Counted from the first letter of the stretch, positions 39,661 through 50,880 are shown. The stretch: 64,000 nucleotides of DNA from Ichthyophis bannanicus (GCA_033557465.1 CM066033.1:1352011834-1352075833), one strand, 5' to 3'. Numbers and translations are program-made. Notes: generated from the sequence alone by a model not told the origin.

Positions 39661-40468
39661 AGCCCACAGGTTCAGGGCTCATAGGAGGAACAATTGAGGA
39701 GAGTGTAGGGATAGAGAGATAGCATTGAGTTGTAGCTGGGATTAGTCTGGTGTGTTAACCTTTAAAAAAAAAAAAAAAAAAAGATTTGTGTGAGAATTAA
39801 GATGTAAGAAGCTGTGCTGCTCCCCCCCCCCCTTTTTTTCTCACCGATCGGGGCTTTACACGGGTAGTCCTGCCTGCGCTCCGTCCTGCCTGCGCTCCGT
39901 CCTCCCGAACCCACTTTAATGGGTGAGGAGCCGGCAGCAGCTGAGTGACAGCATGGGGCAGAGGAATGCCGTTGAGCCACGGTAGAACTTGACAGCGATC
40001 ACTGAAGCAGACAGGTGCTGCTGTTCTACCAGGGCAGCTTATCCCCCAACGCCGAAGCCGCGATTCGGCTGAGCACTGGGACTGAAGCACACGGTTAAGA
40101 GAGTCTTTGGAAGGCTGGAAAGCAGTCCCTCAGGTAAGCGGGGCCAGCGATCGAGCGGAACGCAGCTAATTTTAGCTTGGGGAGTCTAACGGATGCAACG
40201 GAGCAGGCCGTGCCGCGTGTCAGACACGCGGGAAACTCAGTTGATTTTACAGGCCCTGTAACAGCGTGTGCAGGCTCAGAAAAGCAGCGGTTTTCATTTT
40301 CTGTCACAGATTTAGAGTCGGGGGACGGTAGAGAAGTTAATCTTGGTAGTTTAAAAAAAAAAAAAAGGAAACTTTTTATTTCTGACACAAAACTATAGCT
40401 CTTTCAGGTGTTTTAACTTTGGAAGACAGAGGGGTCGTGGGGCAAAGTAATTTTTTGTGTCTCGCAGC
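39661..40468 (+). other. DIRS C leader
   Basis: Non-coding leader before Gag, with A-runs at 39763-39782 and 40351-40365. It holds a direct repeat of cctgcgctccgtcct near 39868-39902. Minus-strand open frames over it show no motifs. Confidence 0.55.
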
Positions 40469-42000
40469 ATGCCTTCTAGACCACAGTGTTTAGTCTGTGG
40501 GTCTAGAAGGGGAGCAGTGTCAGAGGCAGGGGTTTGCAGAGGCTGCATTCAGGAGGCAGCCTCTATGGAGCAAGCCCTTGAAGACGGAGTAGAAGATTGT
40601 AGCATAGCTTCGTTGCCCCTGCCTGAGCCGCTCTCTATCACTATGCCACAGGAACCGGTGGCGGGGACTTCTGCCACTCCAGATTCCCCCCCCCCCCCTC
40701 AGCGGCAAGGGCAGGAGGGTTTGGCTGCCATTTTTTCTCCAGAGTTTGTAACTCTTATACAGCAGGCGTTTGGAGCTGGTTATGGAAAGCTCGCTACCAG
40801 TTCCACGGAAGTGGAGCTGGGGCAGAAGAGGCCGGGTACCCCGATGTGTTTGGAGAATACCGGACCGCCTACAAAGAGATCCAAGAGTGAAAAGCAGCGT
40901 CCTGAGCAGTCCGTGGCTTCGGAAGGTATTCACTCAGAAGAGCCAGATCAGGATTTGGATCTTGATGATGAACTGGAAGAAGGAGAACTTCCGGATCAAG
41001 AGGACCAGGCTAGGGTGGCCCACGTGTTCAGGAGGGAGGAGTTACCAGCCCTCATATCTGAGACACTTAAAGCTCTTAATATGCTGGGCAGCGGGACCAG
41101 TGGAGGATGCCACCTTGGAAGACCCGTTGTTGCAGGCTTTTAGGAAGATTCAGAGAGCGTTCCCGGTTCACAGAGTTAAGGAGATGATTCAAGGTGAATG
41201 GGACATGCCCGAGGCAGGTCTTAAGGGGTCCAGAATTATGGCTCGTCTCTACCCTCTAGTGGAACAGGATTGAGAACTGTTTAAGTCTTCCAAGGTAGAT
41301 GCAGCTGTCTCGGCGGTGACCAAGAAAACTACCATCCCTGTGGAGGGTAGTGCGACTCTCAAGGACGCCCAAGACAGAAAGTTGGATACGTTGTTGAAAC
41401 AGGTGTTTGACATAAATGCTCTATCCATCCAAGCCTCTATTTGTGGGGCTTGGGTAGCAGGAGCCTGTCTCCGCTGATCTCAACGGATTCAAGGAGACCA
41501 TCTGGAGGAGATGACCGAAGAAGCGTCCATAATGGAGTCGGGGACGGCTTATCTAGCTGATATTCATTATGATCTTATTTGAGGATTGTCGAAGAGTATG
41601 GCATCGGTAATAGCAGCGAGGCGATATCTTTGGTTGCGTAATTGGGCGGCTGAGGGGTCCTCCAAGACCAGGCTCGGGAAGCTTCCTTTTAGGGGTAAGC
41701 TTGTTTTTGGAGAAGATTTGGAAAAGCTAGTGAAGGATTTAGGGGAGTCAAAAGGGGGGACGCTTGCCGGAGGATAAACAAATTATCGTTAGGTCTCTCT
41801 CGTCAGAGTTATGATATGATCAATAATAAAAAAATCCTCTGCAATGCAACTAGGATAAACAAAAACAAGGGCGGTCAGTTCCTTCGTCTTGGGGGCAGCC
41901 GAGGGATTTTTGACGTTTCCGGTCCCCTAGGTTTAGGAAAGGGCAAAGAGGACGTTTTTCCCTATAGGAATCGGGGGTTTTGAGGGTTTAGAGGAGTGGG
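40469..42000 (+). pseudogene. DIRS C Gag-like ORF1
   Basis: ATG 40469 opens MPSRPQCLVCGSRRGAVSEA and GVCRGC (two CxxC pairs); an in-frame ATG lies 12 bases upstream. The open frame runs 225 codons to 41143 through LAAIFSPEFVTLIQQAFG, a Lys/Arg-rich patch and the acidic DLDLDDELEEGELPDQEDQ, then VFRREELPALISETLKALN. A frameshift near 41085-41100 moves to VKEMIQGEWDMPEAGLKGSR. Stops at 41271 and later break KKTTIPVEGSATLKDAQDRK and ICGAWVAGACL. SMASVIAARRYLWLRNWAAE and KLPFRGKLVFGEDLEKLVKD follow at 41586-41777. An 81-base insert flanked by a 12-base direct repeat lies at 41783-41863. The C-terminus is Arg/Gly-rich. Confidence 0.75.
41783..41863. other. Small insert with 12-bp direct repeat in DIRS C Gag
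   Basis: The string aggataaacaaa occurs at 41771-41782 and 41852-41863. The 69 bases between are absent from the matching place in copies A and F. It is A/T-rich with an A-run (aataataaaaaaatcc) and has no clear terminal inverted repeats. The origin is unknown. Confidence 0.5.
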
Positions 42001-42049
42001 CAGAGGTTTTGCCGCCTCTTCAACCTCGAATCTTCGAAAATCACTATGA

Positions 42050-42321
42050 AGCCCGAAGGACCCAGGTGGGGCAGGTACCTGTAGGAGGTCGTTTGCGCGA
42101 GTTTTATCCTGCCTGGGTCAAGATCACATTGGATCAGTGGGTGCTGGAGGTTATACGAGAAGGGTACGCGCTAGAGTTTCAAGGGCCGGTGACAGATTCT
42201 TTCGTGCAGTCTCCGTGCAAAGCGTGCTCCAAGTGCGAAGCTGTACGGGAAACCTTAGACAAGCTGTTATCCCTCAAGGCAGTGGTTCCAGTACCTCCAG
42301 ACCAGTACGGATGCGGTCGGT
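42050..42321 (+). pseudogene. DIRS C reverse transcriptase, N-terminal part
   Basis: Encodes ARRTQVGQVPVGGRLREFYP, then WVKITLDQWVLEVIREGYAL and LDKLLSLKAVVPVPPDQYGC, ending GR just before the minus-strand CR1 insertion. The next residues expected (YSIYFVVPKK... to FRM) are missing on the far side, so about 100 bases of the target were lost. Confidence 0.8.
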
Positions 42322-43038
42322 AAGAACATAACATAAGATATGCCATACTGGGTCGGAAAAAGGTTCATCAAGCCCAGTATCCTGTTTCCAACAGTGGCCA
42401 ATCTAGGTCATATGTACCTAGCAGTTTCCCCAAAAGACACAGGTTCCACAATGCTTGTACTGGGTCAAGCATTGATATCCTGGGTCCCTTCTTAATAATG
42501 GTTTATGGACCTTTCCTCCAGGAACTTGTCCAAACCTTTTTTAAACCCAGCTACACTAACAGCCTTTACTACATCCTCCGGTAACAAATTCCAGAGTTTG
42601 ATTACACGTTGAGTAAAAAAATATTTTCTTTTATTAGTCTTAAATAGTTTACCCTGTAGCTTCATTGTATGTCCCTTAGGCTTTCTATATTCTGATAATG
42701 TGAACAATCGATCTACGTTTACCCGTTCCACTCCGTTCATTAATTTATAGACTTCTATCATATCTCCCCTGAGCCGTCTCTTTTCCAGGTTAAAGAGCCC
42801 TAACCTTTTTAGCCTTTCTTCATAGGAGTATCCTTCCATCCCCTTTACCATTTTGGTGGCTCTTCTCTGAACCTTTTCTAATAACGCTATATCCTTTTTA
42901 AGATACGGCGACCAGAATTGCACACAATATTCAAGATGCGGTCTCACCATGGAACGATATAGAGGCATTATAATATCTTTTGTTTTATTTTCCATTCCTT
43001 TCCTTATGATACCTAGCATTCTATTTGTTTGCTTGGCC
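42322..43038 (-). mobile_element. CR1 3' portion inserted in DIRS C
   Basis: The 3' tail starts at 42322 on the + strand (taagaacataacataagata). The ORF2 C-terminus is an open frame of 175 codons (43019-42492): RMLGIIRKGMENK-type start, [60 protein letters not shown] and [11 protein letters not shown] before the stop. It is 5'-truncated at about 43038. The open frame and the close match to the copy at 48490 suggest a young insertion. Confidence 0.85.
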
Positions 43039-44052
43039 GCCGCTGGAGACCTTAAGATCGGTCATTGTAGCCGTGCAGAAAGGAGAGTTCCTGACGTCCC
43101 TGGAATTTTCGGAGGCTTATCTGCACATCCCAATTCGTCAAGAGCATCAGACGTTTCTGAGATTTGCGGTACCGATGGGACATTTTCCGTTCCAGGTGTT
43201 ACCATTTGGGCTAGCAACTGCTCCGCAAACTTTCATCAAGGTGATGGTGGTGGTAGCAGCGGCGTTATGAAAGGAGGGATTGCTGGTGCATCCCTATCTG
43301 GACAATTGGTTGATCCGAGCGAAGTCCAGGGGCCAGAGTCATGCAATTCTTACAGGGCCTTGGATGGGTGGTCAATATGGCAAAAAGCAAATTGAAACCA
43401 TCGCAGGACCTGGAGTACCTCGGGGCTCGCTTCGGTACGAAGGTAGGAAAAGTGTTCCTGCCGCAGCAGCGGGCACGAGGACTGAGTGAGTTAGTCCGCA
43501 CTTTTCTGGAAAACAGGATTCCCACCACATGGCATTATCTGCAGTTGCTCGGTTCCATGGAAGCGACGCTAGAGTTGGTCCCATGGGCAAGATCCCACAT
43601 GAGACCATTGCAGAGAGTATTACTCCGACGGTGGTCGCATCAGCAGGACCAGCTAAGTCAGGTACTACCTTGTATGCCAGAAACTCATCGGTCTCTTCAG
43701 TGGTGGTTGAGACCAGAACACCTCGGAAAGGAAATGCCGTTAGAGTTACCGGGTTGGATTCTGTTAACAACGGATGCCAGTCTGTCCGGCTGGGGTGCTC
43801 ACTTTCAAGGGCAATTCGCCCAGGGGCAGTGGACAGCTCAGGAAAAGATCTGGTCAATAAACAAGTTGGAGTTGCGGGCGATAACGCTGGCTCTGCGAGT
43901 CTTTCAGGTTGCGATTCAAAGGAAGGCCATTCGAGTATTTTCTGACAACGCAACTGCGGTAGCCTACGTCAACCAGCAAGGGGGCACCAGCAGTGTGCAG
44001 CTGGAAGCCGAGGCCGATCAGTTGTTCGAGTGGGCCAAATTACACCTGCTGG
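43039..44052 (+). pseudogene. DIRS C RT palm to RNase H
   Basis: Resumes at ETLRSVIVAVQKGEFLTSLE and YLHIPIRQEHQTFLRFAVPM (43045-43170), then LPFGLATAPQTFIKVMVVVA. A TGA at 43268 follows, and PYLDNWLIRAK shows the catalytic YLDD changed to YLDN (about 43291-43310). After a frame shift near 43340 the thumb reads FLQGLGWVVNMAKSKL. RNase H follows: LLTTDASLSGWGAHFQ, INKLELRAITLALRVF, VFSDNATAVAYVNQQGG. The frame is broken by the CR1 that starts at 44053, just before the last RNase H Asp motif, which resumes at 49250. Confidence 0.8.
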
Positions 44053-44702
44053 TAGGTCAATATTGAAGGACTAGAAAAAGGGACTGTTACTTCTGGAGAG
44101 AGATCTGCAACTGTGAGTATATACTTCTGGTAATTTTCTAAAAGGAATTCTTTGAATTAAAGCTAATTAATCTGTGAACCCACTATTCTTTGTTAAATCA
44201 GTCAGGGCCTAGTAGCAGCAGTTTAAGTTTAAATTTAAAACACAGAAGAGAGCTTTCTGGTTACATTTGGACCCCAGCAGAGAGTTTGTAGTCTAAATTT
44301 AATAGTCACTCAGGGCCTAGCATCAGCAAAGTACTTTTAGCTTAAATTTAAAACACAGAAGAGAGCTTTCTTGTTAAATTTAGAACCCAGCAGAGAGCTT
44401 GTAGTTTAAATTTCATAAGAAGTTAGAGCCTAGCAGCAGTTATTTCCTTTCCTCCCTCCCCACACCCACCCACCCCTGGGATAATCATAGCTTTATAGGT
44501 ACTTACACATCTTAAAAGACAGGAGGTGCTCTCAGGTGAAGCTCATTACCCAAATCAGTCATACACTAAGGACCTGAGATTAGTTAAGCTTCAGGTGAAC
44601 AAGGTATATTACACGTATTAGGTACAGTTTTATTAGTATAAATATCCATAGCAACCCTTAGTAAGTAAAGAAATTAGATCTAAACACAAACTTAAAACTA
44701 AG
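44053..44702 (+). promoter_or_regulatory. CR1 5' UTR with tandem repeats
   Basis: A unit of about 110 bases beginning cagggcctag recurs at 44203, 44311 and, partly, at about 44425. Shared blocks include aacacagaagagagctttct and cccagcagagag. Tandem units in LINE 5' UTRs often act as promoters; this is inferred here. Confidence 0.5.
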
Positions 44703-45623
44703 ATGCAGACAGCAGTCCAGCAGCGGGATGGGAGCTTTCCAGTCTCTTGCATTGAGTGTCACATGTATGATTTTCTCCCAGTTGGTGAGAGGTCTTACGT
44801 GTGCACTAGGTGCAAGGAGCTCTTTGCTCTCAGGGAACGAGTCCGTTCTCTAGAGGCTAAAGTAGCAGACTTGGAAAGCATAAGACAGACAGAGAGGTAC
44901 ATAGACGAGACCTACAGGGATATAGTCCTGAAGTCCCACCTCCAGTCTGGCAGCATCCCTGTTGCCATAGAGGAGAGAGGTCACGTGACAGGAGAGCATC
45001 ACCCTGGTGTGGCAGGAAGTGATCCTGTAACTAGGACCTGTCCTCCAGGTGATGTAAAACCCTCTCGCACTGAGGAAGTTTCTCCAGGGCCATGTGCCCA
45101 TGAGGGAAGGGTTAGGACAGCCGTTATAGTTGGTGATTCAATCATTAGGCATGTAGATAGCTGGGTGGCTGGTGGACGTGAGGATCGCCTGGTAACATGC
45201 CTGCCTGGTGCGAAGGTAGCGGACCTCACGTGCCACCTAGATAAGGTCTTAGATAGTGCTGGGGAGGAGTCTGCTGTCTTGGTACATGTCGGTACCAATG
45301 ACATAGGAAAATGTGGTAGGGAGGTTCTGGAGGCTAAATTTAGGCTTTTAGGTAGGAAGTTGAAATCCAGAACTTCCAGGGTAGCGTTCTCCGAAATGCT
45401 TCCTGTTCCACGCGCAGGACCCAAAAGGCAGGCAGAGCTCCGGAGTCTCAATGCGTGGATGAGACAATGGTGCAGAGATGAGGGTTTTGGATTTGTTAGG
45501 AACTGGGGAACATTCTGGGGAAAGGAGGGGCTCTTCCGAAGGGATGGGCTTCACCTTAACCGGGATGGAACCAGGCTGCTGGAATTAACCTTTAAAAAGG
45601 AGATAGAGCTGCTTTTAAACTAG
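44703..45623 (+). CDS. CR1 ORF1 protein with SGNH esterase-like domain
   Basis: Intact 306-codon frame. The N-terminus has CIECHMYDFLPVGERSYVC and a further TRC, a Cys-rich motif like the PHD/zinc-finger region of CR1 ORF1 proteins (residues about 17-40). A short coiled-coil-like stretch follows (RERVRSLEAKVADLESI, about 47-63). The C-terminal half is an SGNH/GDSL esterase-type fold: VIVGDSIIRH (block I Ser, about residue 144), VHVGTNDIGK (block III Asn, about 199) and RDGLHLNRDG (block V Asp-x-x-His, about 289). All catalytic-type residues are present. CR1 ORF1 proteins bind element RNA, while the esterase role is unclear. The preserved frame contrasts with the broken ORF2. Confidence 0.85.
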   Translation: MQTAVQQRDGSFPVSCIECHMYDFLPVGERSYVCTRCKELFALRERVRSLEAKVADLESIRQTERYIDETYRDIVLKSHLQSGSIPVAIEERGHVTGEHHPGVAGSDPVTRTCPPGDVKPSRTEEVSPGPCAHEGRVRTAVIVGDSIIRHVDSWVAGGREDRLVTCLPGAKVADLTCHLDKVLDSAGEESAVLVHVGTNDIGKCGREVLEAKFRLLGRKLKSRTSRVAFSEMLPVPRAGPKRQAELRSLNAWMRQWCRDEGFGFVRNWGTFWGKEGLFRRDGLHLNRDGTRLLELTFKKEIELLLN

Positions 45624-45658
45624 ATATTAGGGGAAAGCCGACAGTCGCCCAAGAGCAG

Positions 45659-48600
45659 ATGGTTCGGAAGAATGTATCTTTGAAGGATACTACCAAAAGC
45701 AGAGAGGTTCCACAAAAGAGTAAAGTAGCCCAAATGTCCTCAAGTATGGAGCAGACAGAGCTTAAAGATCCCAAATTACCCATGTCTAACAATAGCCAAA
45801 TTAATATGAATAAAATACATTCTCTAAAATGCTTGTATGCAAATGCTAGAAGTCTAAAAAATAAGATGGGAGAGTTAGAATATATAGCACTAAATGTAAG
45901 GTTAGATATGATTGGAATATCAGAGACATGGTGGAAGGAGGACAACCAGTGGGACACTGTGATACCTGGGTACAAACTATATCGTAATGATAGAGCTGAT
46001 CAAATTGGTGGAGGGGTTGCTCTCTATGTTAGAGAGGACATTGAGTCAGAAAGGATTAAAGCTTTTCAGGAAACAAAATCTGCTGTAGAATCTATATGGA
46101 TTGAAATTCCATGTAAAAGGGGGAAGGCAATGGCAGTGGGGGTGTACTATCGAGCGCCTGGCCAGAATGACCAAATGGATGATGAAATGCTCAAAGAAAT
46201 CAAGGAAGCTAACAAAAGTTACAGTGCAGTAATAATAATGGGTGATTTCAACTACCCCGGTATAGACTGGGTCAGTGTCACGTCGGGACATGCTAGAGAG
46301 ATAAAGTTCCTAGATGAAATAAATGACTGCTTCTTGGAGCAGCTGGTTCATGAACTGACCAGAGGGGAAGCCATATTAGACCTAGTCCTTAGTGGAATAC
46401 CAGATCTAGTGCAAGAGATAAGGTTGTTGGGGCCACTTGGCAATAGTGATCATAGCATGATCGCCTTTGATTTAATTAGTCGAGAAGGGATAGTAAGGAA
46501 ATCCACAGTACTATCTTTTAATTTTCGAAAGGGAGACTATGATAAAATGAAGAAAACAGTTAAGAAAAAAACTAAAAGGAGCAGTTGCAAAGGTTAAAGA
46601 CTTACATCAGGCTTGGCTGTTGTTGAAAAATACTATCTTGGAAGCCCAGACCAGCTGTATTCCACGCTTTAAGAAAAGTGGAAGGAAGTCGAAAAAACTG
46701 CCAGCATGGTTTAAAGGTGAGGTCAGAGAGGTGGTGGTTGCCAAAAAAGCATCTTTCAGGAAATGGAAAAAAGAGCCAAACGACGAAACCTGGAAACAGT
46801 ACAAGCACTGGCAAGTCAAATGCAAGGCATTGACAAGGCAGGCAAAGGGAGAATTTGAGAAGAAGCTTGCTGTGGAAGCAAAAACGCGAAGTAAAGACCT
46901 TTTCAAGTACATTCGTAGCAAAAAACCTGTGAGAGAGTCAGTTGGTCCATTAGATGATAAAGGGGTTAAAGGAGCACTAAGAGGCGACAAGGCGATAGCG
47001 GAGAGATTGAATGAGTTCTTTGCTTCAGTCTTTACTGAGGAAGATGTAGGGATGTTACCTATGACTGAAGTGGTATTTAAAGGTGCGGAAGAATTGAAGG
47101 AAATATCGATACATCGGGAAAGATGTATTACAACTATTAGATAAACTGAAGAGTAGCAAATCACCTGGGCCGGATGGTATACATCCAAGGGTGTTGAAAG
47201 AACTGAAATGAGATTGCAGACCTGCTATTAGTAACCTGTGAACTATCATTAAAATCATCTCTAATACCTGAAGATTGGAGGATCGCCAATGTAACACCAA
47301 TTTTTAAAAAGGGTTCCAGGGGTGATCGGGGAAACTACAGACCGGTGAGCCTGACATCAGTACCGGGAAAAATGGTAGAAACCATCATAAAGAATAAAAT
47401 TACTCAGCATGTAGATAGTCATGACCTAATGGGAGACAGCCAACATGCCTTTAGACAAGGAAGATCTTGTCTTACTAATCTGTTATGTTTTTTTGAAGGA
47501 GTGAATAATCAGGTGGATAAAGGTGAGTCGGTTGATATTGTGTATCTGGACTTTCATAAAGCCTTTGACAAGGTCCCTCATCAGAGACTTTTGGCAAAAC
47601 TAGAGTCATGGGATAGGAGGCAGTGTACTATTGTTGATCAGGAACTGGTTAAAAGATAGAAAGCAGAGGGTAGGGCTAAATGGCCAGTTTTCCCAATTGA
47701 GAAAGGTGAATAGTGGTGTACCCCAGGGATCTGTGCTGGGTCCGCTGCTTTTTGACATATTCATAAATGACCTGGAAAGTGGAATAACGAGTGAGGTTAT
47801 CAAATTTGCAGATGACACAAAACTATTTAAAGTTGTTAAAACCCAAGAGGATTGTGGAAAATTGCAAGAGGATCTTGATAAATTGGAAGACTGGGCATCA
47901 AAATGGCAGATGAAATTTAATGTGGACAAGTGCAAGGTTATGCACCTAGGGAAGAACAACCCAAACTATGGTTACACGATGCAAGGTTCCACATTAGGAA
48001 CCACCACCCAGGAAAAAGATTTATGCGTCATTGTGGATACCATGTTAAAACCCTCGGCCCAGTGTGCAGTAGCGGCCAAGAGAGCAAATAGAATGCTAGG
48101 TATGATAAGGAAAGGAATGGAAAATAAAACAAAAGATATTATAATGTCTCTATATCGTTCCATGGTGAGACCGCACCTTGAATATTGTGTGCAATTCTGG
48201 TCACCGTATCTTAAAAAGGATAACTTTAACTTTATTCCATACTTGATAGACCGCTTACGTTAAAAACATTAAAGCGGTGTACAAACAAAATAAAAAGGCA
48301 GCACTGCAAACTACGGAAAAAGAACGCCAATAATAATAGGAAAGAAAGAAAAGCACAGCAACTGTACAAACAATAATAAATCACAATTAAACATGGGTAG
48401 GAGTTAAAACAATAAGCAGTATCAAATAACATAAGTTAAAACAATAAAATATAGCGATTTTAGAAAAGGTTCAGAGAAGAGCCACCAAAATGGTAAAGGG
48501 GATGGAAGGATACTCCTATGAAGAAAGGCTAAAAAGGTTAGGGCTCTTTAACCTGGAAAAGAGATGGCTGAGGGGAGATATAATAGATGTCTATAAATTA

Positions 48601-48849
48601 ATGAACGGAGTGGAGCGGGTAAACGTAGATCGATTGTTTACCTTATCAGAATATAGAAAGACTAGGGGACATGCAATGAAGCTAAAGGGTAAACTATTTA
48701 AGACTAATAAAAGAAAATATTTTTTCACTCAACGTGTAATCAAACTCTGGAATTTGTTACCGGAGGATGTAGTAAAGGCTGTTAGTGTAGCTGGGTTTAA
48801 AAAAGGTTTGGACAAGTTCCTGGAGGAAAGGTCCATAAACCATTATTAA
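45659..48849 (+). pseudogene. CR1 ORF2 endonuclease-reverse transcriptase, frameshifted
   Basis: The frame 45659-46597 holds the AP-endonuclease: LYANARSLKNKMGELE, MIGISETWWK (catalytic Glu), GGGVALYVRED, VIIMGDFNYPGIDW, NSDHSMIAFDL. A base gain in an A-run near 46566-46572 shifts to 46620-47144 (linker and RT start). Small indels near 47119 and 47207-47210 break the fingers, then SLTSVPGKMVE and AFRQGRSCLTN follow. Another near 47608 is followed by 47631-48263 with GVPQGSVLGPLLFDIFINDL, KFADDTKLFKV (FADD) and MVRPHLEYCVQFWSPYLKKD. An insert splits the end, which resumes at 48490-48849 to the stop. Only a few single-base indels disable it, so the insertion is fairly recent. Confidence 0.9.
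48231..48452 (-). mobile_element. Short retroposon-like insert in CR1 ORF2
   Basis: About 220 bases interrupt the codons between YLKKD and the following LEKVQRRA segment. On the minus strand the 3' end would read tgtacaccgctttaatg, then gcggtctatcaagtatggaa and aataaagttaaagt, the look of a LINE-dependent SINE tail. The A-rich remainder (reading + strand) carries no frame. A precise target duplication is not clear. Confidence 0.5.
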
Positions 48850-48866
48850 GAAGGGACCCAGGATAT

Positions 48867-49101
48867 TTATTTTATTTATTTATTTAATTCTCTTATATAC
48901 CGCGCTATTCTGCATCAGTGCGGTTTACATTGAACAAACTGAAATTACATTGAACAGGGCATTATAACTTGGAGATAACTATTTTACAGGGAACATGGGC
49001 TATGGAGGGTTAAGTGGCTTGCCCAAGACCACAAGGAGCACCTGTGGGACTAGAAACCCCAGTCCTTCCGGCCCAAGGTTGCTGTCCTCTAGTCCTCTAG
49101 T
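48867..49101 (-). mobile_element. SINE, 5'-truncated, in the CR1 3' UTR
   Basis: On the + strand it opens with a (tttatt)n tail, then tcttataccgcgctattc-type sequence and cagtgcggtttacattgaac, the reverse complement of the SINE tail seen at 16838. It continues through ccaagaccacaaggagcacc to ttgctgtcctctagt. The tRNA head is missing. Confidence 0.8.
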
Positions 49102-49243
49102 GAACCAATACAAGCATTGTGGAACCTGTGTCTTTTGGGGAAACTGCTAGGTATGTATGACCTAGATTGGCCACTGTTGGAAACAGAATACTGGGCTTGA
49201 TGGACCTTGGTCTGACCCAGTATGGCATATCTTTTGTTCTTAT

Positions 49244-49740
49244 GGTGTTATCGGCAGCTCATGTGGCAGGAGTGGAGAATGTAGAGGCCGACTTTCTCAG
49301 TCAAGTAAGGGTGGACCCAGGGGAGTGGGTGTTCGATCCGCAGGTTTTCGAGAGTCTGGTGCGACGCTGGGGAACGCCAGTAATGGACCTCATGGCGACT
49401 TTGCAGTCAACAAAGGCAAATCGCTTCTTCAGCAGAAGAAGGGAGAAAATGTCAGAGGGCTTGGACACTCTCATACAGTCCTGGCCACAAGATCAACTGC
49501 TATACGTGTTTCTGCCTTGGGTACTAATAGGTCGAGTAGCGCAACGCATAGAGGCTCACAGAGTTCACGTAATCTTAGTAGCACCGGATTGGCCAAGACG
49601 TCCTTGGTATGCGGATCTGATGAGGCTTCTGGTAAGGAAACCTTGGCGTCTTCTGCATCGGCGGTACCTGCTCTTGAAGGGTCCTCTACTAATGCTGCAG
49701 TTGGTTCGGTTCTTGCTTACGAGACGACGAGAGGATAGTC
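49244..49740 (+). pseudogene. DIRS C RNase H end and methyltransferase-like domain
   Basis: Continues from 44052 with LSAAHVAGVENVEADFLSQV (RNase H last Asp), WVFDPQVFESLVRRWGTPVM, DLMATLQSTKANRFFSRR and LLYVFLPWVLIGRVAQRI (the second Pro region changed from FPPW to FLPW), then VAPDWPRRPWYADLMRLL. The reading is open from the CR1 edge to 49738. Confidence 0.8.
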
Positions 49741-50752
49741 GACAGCGGTGATTTCCATCTTATTGAAGGCTTGGCAGAGATCAACTTCGTTAGCGTATGT
49801 TTGTATCTGGTGCATATTTGAAGCTTGGTGTGTAGATTGAATCATTAAGATTGTCCGTTCCGCAGGTGCTAGCTTTCTTGCAAGACTGGTTTGAGAAAGG
49901 TTTAGCGGCGACATCTTTAAGGGTGCAAGTGGCGACCCTTTCCTTTTATAGAGATGAGATAAAAGGTGAGGCGATGGGAGGACATCCAGATGTCAAGCAT
50001 TTTTTGAGGGCGGTGTCTCTTTTGAGACTGCCATATAGGCAGCTAGTCCCGACGTGGGATCTTCATTTAGTACTGCAGGCCTTGGTGCGCGAACCTTTTG
50101 AACCTTTGGCTAGAACGTCGTTAAAGGACTTGACTCTAAAAGTTGTGTTTTTAGTAGCTATTTCTTCGGCACGCAGAATCTCAGAATTGCAAACTTTATC
50201 TTGTAGGGAGCCTTTCTTGGTTTTTAGGGATTCAAAGGCGGTCCTGAGACCGATGCCTTCTTTTTACCCAAAGTGGTGTCAGCTTTTCATTTAAACCAAG
50301 TAGTATCTTTACCTGTTTTTGGGAGGAACGGTGAAGGTATAGCATAGGAACAATTGCATCTGTTGGATGTGTGTCAAGCTTTGAGGAGGTATTTGCGAAA
50401 GACGAAGAGTTTCCGCAAAATGGATAGACTGTTTGTTCTGTTTGGGGGAACACGAAAAGGCAAAGCAGCGTCGAAAGCTTCCATTGCTAGATTGCTCAAA
50501 GAGTCAATAGCTTTGGTATATCTTTTGAAAGGCAAGACGGTGCCAGAGGGTCTTAGGGCACATTCGACTAGAGCTCAGGCGACGTCGTGGGCAGAATGTA
50601 GTTTGGTGCCGGCGGTTGAAATTTGTAGGGCAGCTACCTGGTCGTCTTTAAATTCCTTTGTCAGACATTATCGGCTAGATGTTCAAGTGGAAAGGGATAC
50701 CTGTTTTGGATCAGCAGTGCTTCAGGCTGGTCTAGCGGATCCCTCCCGTTAA
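49720..50752 (+). pseudogene. DIRS C tyrosine recombinase
   Basis: The first segment is degraded (VLAY then a shift near 49730-49850). 49851-50294 is open: VPQVLAFLQDWFEKGLAATS, LRVQVATLSFYRDEIKGEAM, VPTWDLHLVLQALVREPFEP, VVFLVAISSARRISELQTLS (box I with its Arg). After a frameshift near 50266 the frame 50354-50752 has LFVLFGGTRKGKAASKASIA, LRAHSTRAQATSWAE (H-x-x-R), AATWSSLNSFVRHYRLDV (Tyr) and the end GLADPSR. All catalytic residues survive although the frame is split. Confidence 0.85.
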
Positions 50753-50775
50753 TTTGTTGCTCTGCTCTGTTACAT

Positions 50776-50880
50776 CCCCAGAGGTTCAGGACTAGACTGG
50801 AGGGGACGATAAGGAAGGTGAAACTAGACTTACCTGCTAATTGTTGTTCCTTAAGGAACTCCAGTCTAGTCCTGTATCCC
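50776..50880 (+). repeat. DIRS C internal complementary region (ICR)
   Basis: ggactagactggaggggacg, then ataagga, reverse-complements the left edge. aggtgaaactagacttacct, then gctaattgttgttccttaag, reverse-complements the right edge at 51290-51332. The joint holds a two-base AA (TT). Confidence 0.85.

Larger units (their letters stand above)
44053..49243 (+). mobile_element. CR1 LINE, full-length-like, inserted in DIRS C
   Basis: Has a 5' UTR with internal repeats (44053-44702), ORF1 (44703-45623), ORF2 (45659-48849, broken), and a 3' UTR ending in ttcttatg-type repeats at about 49243. A short insert (48231-48452) and a SINE (48867-49101) interrupt it. The DIRS RNase H frame continues directly on both sides (HLL then LSAAHVAG), which fixes the limits. 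Little or no target duplication is visible, as is common for CR1. Confidence 0.9.
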
